Assembly: GCA_035525055.1 (NCBI GenBank)
Contig: DATLEZ010000033.1
Span: 1 to 23,958 of the forward strand
DNA: 23,958 bases
Direction: 5' to 3'
From: DATEEG01 sp035525055
GTDB lineage: Bacteria > Actinomycetota > Acidimicrobiia > Spongiisociales > ZC4RG35
Within the stretch, counting starts at the first letter, position 1; every line of letters begins with the position of its first letter. Under the pieces are notes generated by a model. That model did not search any database. It worked only from the letters and a program-made list of their open reading frames with translations, and was not told the DNA's origin. The translations under genes and the position numbers were made by a program. This document shows positions 21,110 to 23,958 of the stretch, piece by piece.

Positions 21110-23224
21110 ATGCGTCTCCCTGATGGTTGGACGGTGACCTCTTCAAGGTTCGGCATCGAAGGGCTCGACCACCCGCGGAAACGGCGAATTGGCGTGGCCG
21201 CTATCGCCATGACCCTGGTGTTGTCACACATCTTCATCGTTCAAGCCCCGGCCTTGGCTGCTCATGTGACTGCGGTACCGATGGAGACATTGACTGGGTT
21301 CTCAGTGCTGGCCCATACAACGATCACCGACACAGGAAGCACCAGCACGTTTGCTGATGGCGTCGGAGTCTCGCCCGGGTCCGATATAACGACCATCGCT
21401 GACAGCCAGGTTCTTTCGGGGGGGATCCATCGCGATGATTTGGTGGCCCGACAAGCCCAAACCGACCTGACCGCTGCCTATCAATATGCGTCGATTCAAA
21501 ACGCCGCACCGATTGGAGCCGAATTAGGCGGCCAGACTCTGTTGGAGGGCGTACATAGCTCGGGTGCCACCGCCCTGGGCCTAACAGGAACGTTGACCTT
21601 CGACGGAGGTGGAAACAAGGGATCGGTCTTCATCATCCAGACAACCGGCGCATTCACCGCCGCCGCCGACGCACAAGTGGTGCTCACCAACGGCGCCCAG
21701 GAATGCAACGTGTTCTGGCAGGTCCAGGGCGCCGTGACGCTGGGAGCCAACGCCGTCTTCCGAGGAACCCTCCTTGCCAACGGGGCCGTGACGGTGGGCG
21801 CTGGAGCAAACTTCTACGGCCGAGCGTTTACCACGCTCGGTGACATGACGTTGTCCGGAAACACTTTCCACGAACCCACCTGCGTTGGGGTGACGGTTGC
21901 TCCGTCGGCTGTTCCTTTGGTGACTACCGAGGCGGGGGGCACTGCCATTTTTACGGTGGTGTTGAATTCGCAGCCCTCAGCTGATGTGACGATCGGGGTG
22001 TCGAGTGACGACCTGACCGAGGGGGTGGTCTCGGCCGGGTTGCTGACCTTCACCGCTCTCAACTGGGCCACAGCCCAAACCGTGACCGTGACCGGAGTCG
22101 ACGATTCTGTGGTTGATGGGGATGTTGCGTATACGGTGAGGTTGGCTGCTGCTCTCGGTGGGGATTACGCCGGGACCGACCCGGCCGACGTCTCGGCCAC
22201 CAACACCGACGATGACACGGTCGGGGTGACGGTAACCCCGTCGGCTGTCCCGCTGGTTACTACCGAGGGGGGCGGGACCGGCACCTTTACGGTGGTGCTC
22301 GATTCGCAGCCCTCAGCTGATGTGACGATTGGGGTGTCGAGCTCGGATCTGACCGAGGGGACCGTTTCGACCGCATCGTTGACGTTTACCACTGGCAACT
22401 GGAACGTGGCTCAGACGGTGACGGTGACCGGGGTCGACGACTTCGTCGATGACGGCAACATCGCCTACACGGTGGTCCTGGCCCTCGCGGTCGGAGGGGA
22501 CTACGCTGGGACCGACCCGGCCGACGTGGCAATGTCCAACACCGACAACGACACGAGCGGTGGTGGAGGAGGCGGCGGCGAGGTGGTCGCTCCCGCGACG
22601 GGCCTGGTTGATACGTCGGCAGCCTGCCCTGACTCGATCGCGACCTCCGGCTTCGGCGACCTCGTTGGTTTCGAGATGACCACAATCCATGCCATCGAGT
22701 GCATTTCCCACTACGGAATCTCGAACGGCACGAGCGACGTGACGTTCACTCCGAGCGGAACTGTCACACGGTGGCAGATGGCCCTCTTCCTGATCCGTCA
22801 GGTCCAGGTGCACGGCGTGGTCCTGCCAACCGCAATCGACCAGGGTTTTGTCGACATAGGCGGTCACGACCAGGAGACGCGGGACGCGATTGACCAACTG
22901 GCTCAGCTAGGGATCACCCGCGGCACCGGCGGTGGCACCTTCTCGCCCGGCGAGGCGGTATCGCGATGGGAGATGGCGTTGTTCCTGGTCCGTTTTCTCG
23001 GAGTGGCTGGGGTGCCGCTTCCGACTCTCTCAACAACTGGAGCATTCAACGATCTAGCTCAAATGGACCCCGAGACCGTCACCGCAATCGATCAGCTCTT
23101 TGCTCTCGGTGTTGCAGCGGGAACCAGCACGACGACTTTCGAGCCGTCTAACGACGTACTTCGCTGGCAGATGGCACTGTTTCTCACCCGTGTCATGGCC
23201 CTGGATGGGATCGTCCCGAGCTAG
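21110..23224 (+). CDS. Secreted ice-binding-like (DUF3494) surface protein with Calx-beta-like and SLH repeats
   Basis: A 704-residue exported protein. The signal peptide has basic HPRKRR (21-26), a hydrophobic core (27-47) and an ALA-A cleavage site near 50. Residues about 55-258 form a DUF3494/ice-binding beta-solenoid: FSVLAHTTITDTGSTSTFAD, LTGTLTFDGGGNKGSVFIIQ, ECNVFWQVQGAVTLGANAVF and GTLLANGAVTVGAGANFYGR. Two nearly identical 112-residue Calx-beta-like repeats follow (259-370, 372-483), with acidic TD/DD calcium-type turns. A Gly linker (484-489) then leads to three SLH repeats (about 515-570, 578-632, 645-697; RWQMALFL/RWEMALFL each time), which attach proteins to cell-wall polymers. 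The ATG start lacks a strong ribosome binding site, and GTG 21134 is an alternative. It probably displays the solenoid on the cell surface as an adhesin or ice-binding protein. Confidence 0.93.
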   Translation: MRLPDGWTVTSSRFGIEGLDHPRKRRIGVAAIAMTLVLSHIFIVQAPALAAHVTAVPMETLTGFSVLAHTTITDTGSTSTFADGVGVSPGSDITTIADSQVLSGGIHRDDLVARQAQTDLTAAYQYASIQNAAPIGAELGGQTLLEGVHSSGATALGLTGTLTFDGGGNKGSVFIIQTTGAFTAAADAQVVLTNGAQECNVFWQVQGAVTLGANAVFRGTLLANGAVTVGAGANFYGRAFTTLGDMTLSGNTFHEPTCVGVTVAPSAVPLVTTEAGGTAIFTVVLNSQPSADVTIGVSSDDLTEGVVSAGLLTFTALNWATAQTVTVTGVDDSVVDGDVAYTVRLAAALGGDYAGTDPADVSATNTDDDTVGVTVTPSAVPLVTTEGGGTGTFTVVLDSQPSADVTIGVSSSDLTEGTVSTASLTFTTGNWNVAQTVTVTGVDDFVDDGNIAYTVVLALAVGGDYAGTDPADVAMSNTDNDTSGGGGGGGEVVAPATGLVDTSAACPDSIATSGFGDLVGFEMTTIHAIECISHYGISNGTSDVTFTPSGTVTRWQMALFLIRQVQVHGVVLPTAIDQGFVDIGGHDQETRDAIDQLAQLGITRGTGGGTFSPGEAVSRWEMALFLVRFLGVAGVPLPTLSTTGAFNDLAQMDPETVTAIDQLFALGVAAGTSTTTFEPSNDVLRWQMALFLTRVMALDGIVPS
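21884..22558 (+). repeat. Two tandem ~339-bp in-gene repeats (Calx-beta-like modules)
   Basis: Codons 259-370 and 372-483 of the surface protein are a direct duplication. Both read TV-PSAVPLVTTE, FTVVL-SQPSADVTIGVSS, AQTVTVTGVDD and GGDYAGTDPADV. High nucleotide identity implies recent duplication or gene conversion, and copy number may vary between strains. Confidence 0.9.
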
Positions 23225-23386
23225 CCCCGAGGTCATGAACGCCCGGCCTTGAACCGGTCACCTGCGAATCCGATACCCCGGCTGCCATGAGGACTCACGC
23301 GGTACCCTCTCCGGCATGGCCCTTGCTGGGCCTGGTGGCCGGCGGGTCCTGAGGGCCCGGAAACCCTCGTAGAATCAGGGAATCAA

Positions 23387-23510
23387 GCGCCCGTAGCTCA
23401 ATTGGATAGAGCATCTGACTACGGAATATCCGGGACTGAGCGCAACGCTGACCAGAAAACCCAGGTCACCGCGGAGCGTAGAGCCCAGAATCAGACGCTG
23501 TAACGGGCGT
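23387..23510 (+). pseudogene. tRNA-Arg-headed element, copy 3 (best preserved)
   Basis: A TAGAAT box (23370-23375) precedes GCGCCCG (23387), an intact D-arm (TAGCTCAATTGGATAGAGC) and TCTGACTACGGA (anticodon ACG). A 64-nt insert follows (23426-23489), then ATCAGACGCTGTAA and CGGGCGT (23504-23510). TCAGA can pair with TCTGA, and CGGGCGT can pair with GCGCCCG (one G-T), but there is no T-arm or TTCGA loop. Not a functional tRNA as written. The remaining sequence of 23225-23700 holds no supported gene. Confidence 0.8.
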
Positions 23511-23700
23511 GGAACTGGGCGGCCCCCGGCTGACCCCATCTGGCGATCACCTCCTACACCTTGCTGGTTAGGGAGTGCCTGCAGGATACGGTGAGCATGC
23601 CATGCATCAGTCCCGCCTGGCGGATTCAAAACGGTCGGCAAGACCGGATGCAGAACGGTCGCGCATGACCGCTGGTAGGTACTGGAGGTAGCGGTGCTGC

Positions 23701-23958
23701 TCAGGTGGTTACAGGTCGGGACTGGAGCAGCCATGGCCTGCCTTCGGCGAGCGCCCATTCGATGTCCTGACCCGGGCCGAAAAGCCGCTCACATGCTGCG
23801 CCCAGGCCCACCAGTTTACGGAGGGCGGCTTCGTCGAGACTCCAGCCGTCGTCCTCGATGATCTGGTGGCTCACGCCGCCGCCGGCATCGGGTATCACCG
23901 CGACCTTCTTGGTGCCCTGGCTAGCCTCGACAAGGTCGCCGGAGGGCGTGACGACGTA
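23701..23958 (-). CDS. PEP/pyruvate-binding (PPDK/PEP-synthase-type ATP-grasp) domain protein, 5' part outside window
   Basis: The last 85 codons of a leftward gene whose start lies beyond the window. The sequence VIPDAGGGVSHQIIEDDGWS, then LDEAALRKLVGLGAACERLF, GPGQDIEWALAEGRPWLLQS and RPVTT is the typical end of the N-terminal ATP-grasp domain of phosphoenolpyruvate synthase, pyruvate phosphate dikinase and rifampicin phosphotransferase (GxPQDIEWA...LQSRPITT). The stop comes directly after RPVTT, so the phosphohistidine swivel and PEP-binding domains that normally follow are missing. It is a single-domain version or a truncated gene. No continuation was found in other frames downstream. Confidence 0.88.
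   Translation of the reverse strand, partial: YVVTPSGDLVEASQGTKKVAVIPDAGGGVSHQIIEDDGWSLDEAALRKLVGLGAACERLFGPGQDIEWALAEGRPWLLQSRPVTT

Noticed and set aside
23387..23510. Functional intron-containing tRNA-Arg
   Set aside because: After removing the insert there is still no T-arm or TTCGA loop, and 64 nt is far too short for a group I or II intron.

Overview
The window is high-GC bacterial chromosome and looks actinobacterial. The best evidence is the left end. Read leftwards, it carries tRNA-Leu(CAG), fhaA, fhaB, a PP2C phosphatase and a FtsW/RodA gene, which is the cell-wall growth and Ser/Thr-kinase signalling block typical of Actinobacteria (fhaA-fhaB-pstP-rodA-pbpA-pknA-pknB). GTG starts, start/stop overlaps (GTGA, ATGA) and an S-layer-homology protein also fit. 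The tandem frameshifts, degraded genes and repeats are compatible with a deep-branching lineage such as Acidimicrobiia, but that assignment is inference.

Layout. 1-2697 (minus strand): rodA (cut by the edge), pstP-like phosphatase, fhaB, a repeat-filled gap of about 350 bp, then fhaA. 2820-6526 (plus): tRNA-Leu, a membrane-anchored CARDB-like protein starting 4 nt after the tRNA, serS, a UbiE/MenG-type methyltransferase and a LysE exporter. 6545-7163 (minus): SRP RNA and tadA. 7227-11020: three tandem tRNA-Ser genes (GGA, CGA, UGA), then 3.4 kb of accessory genes (nucleoside hydrolase, RibD-C/DHFR-like reductase, a decayed second reductase, a pyridoxamine-oxidase-fold protein, a gene remnant), then tRNA-Ser(GCU). 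All four serine isoacceptors and serS therefore lie within about 7 kb. 11090-15375 (minus): four genes joined by start/stop overlaps: ECF sigma factor, a one-TM protein fusing a beta-propeller to a hydrolase domain that has lost its nucleophile, a two-TM MFS-like fragment, and a DUF885 protein.

15442-23958 is gene-sparse and repeat-rich. It contains a frameshifted secreted-protein gene, a YdeI-like protein, a putative nucleotidyltransferase-fold protein, a VOC protein, an OsmC protein, a small winged-helix regulator divergent from a 704-residue surface protein (ice-binding DUF3494 domain, two Calx-beta-like repeats, three SLH repeats), and the end of a PEP/pyruvate-binding-domain protein.

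Two dispersed repeat families dominate this part. One is a ~155-bp element carrying two copies of a 17-mer exactly 62 nt apart. It occurs three times, each time just 5' of a leftward gene. The other is a broken tRNA-Arg(ACG) 5' half, found three times. Two of those copies continue into a shared ~65-nt insert and a common tail, giving a tRNA-headed element with no T-arm. These elements, the pseudo-hydrolase sigma operon and the ice-binding/SLH protein are the parts most worth a second look.
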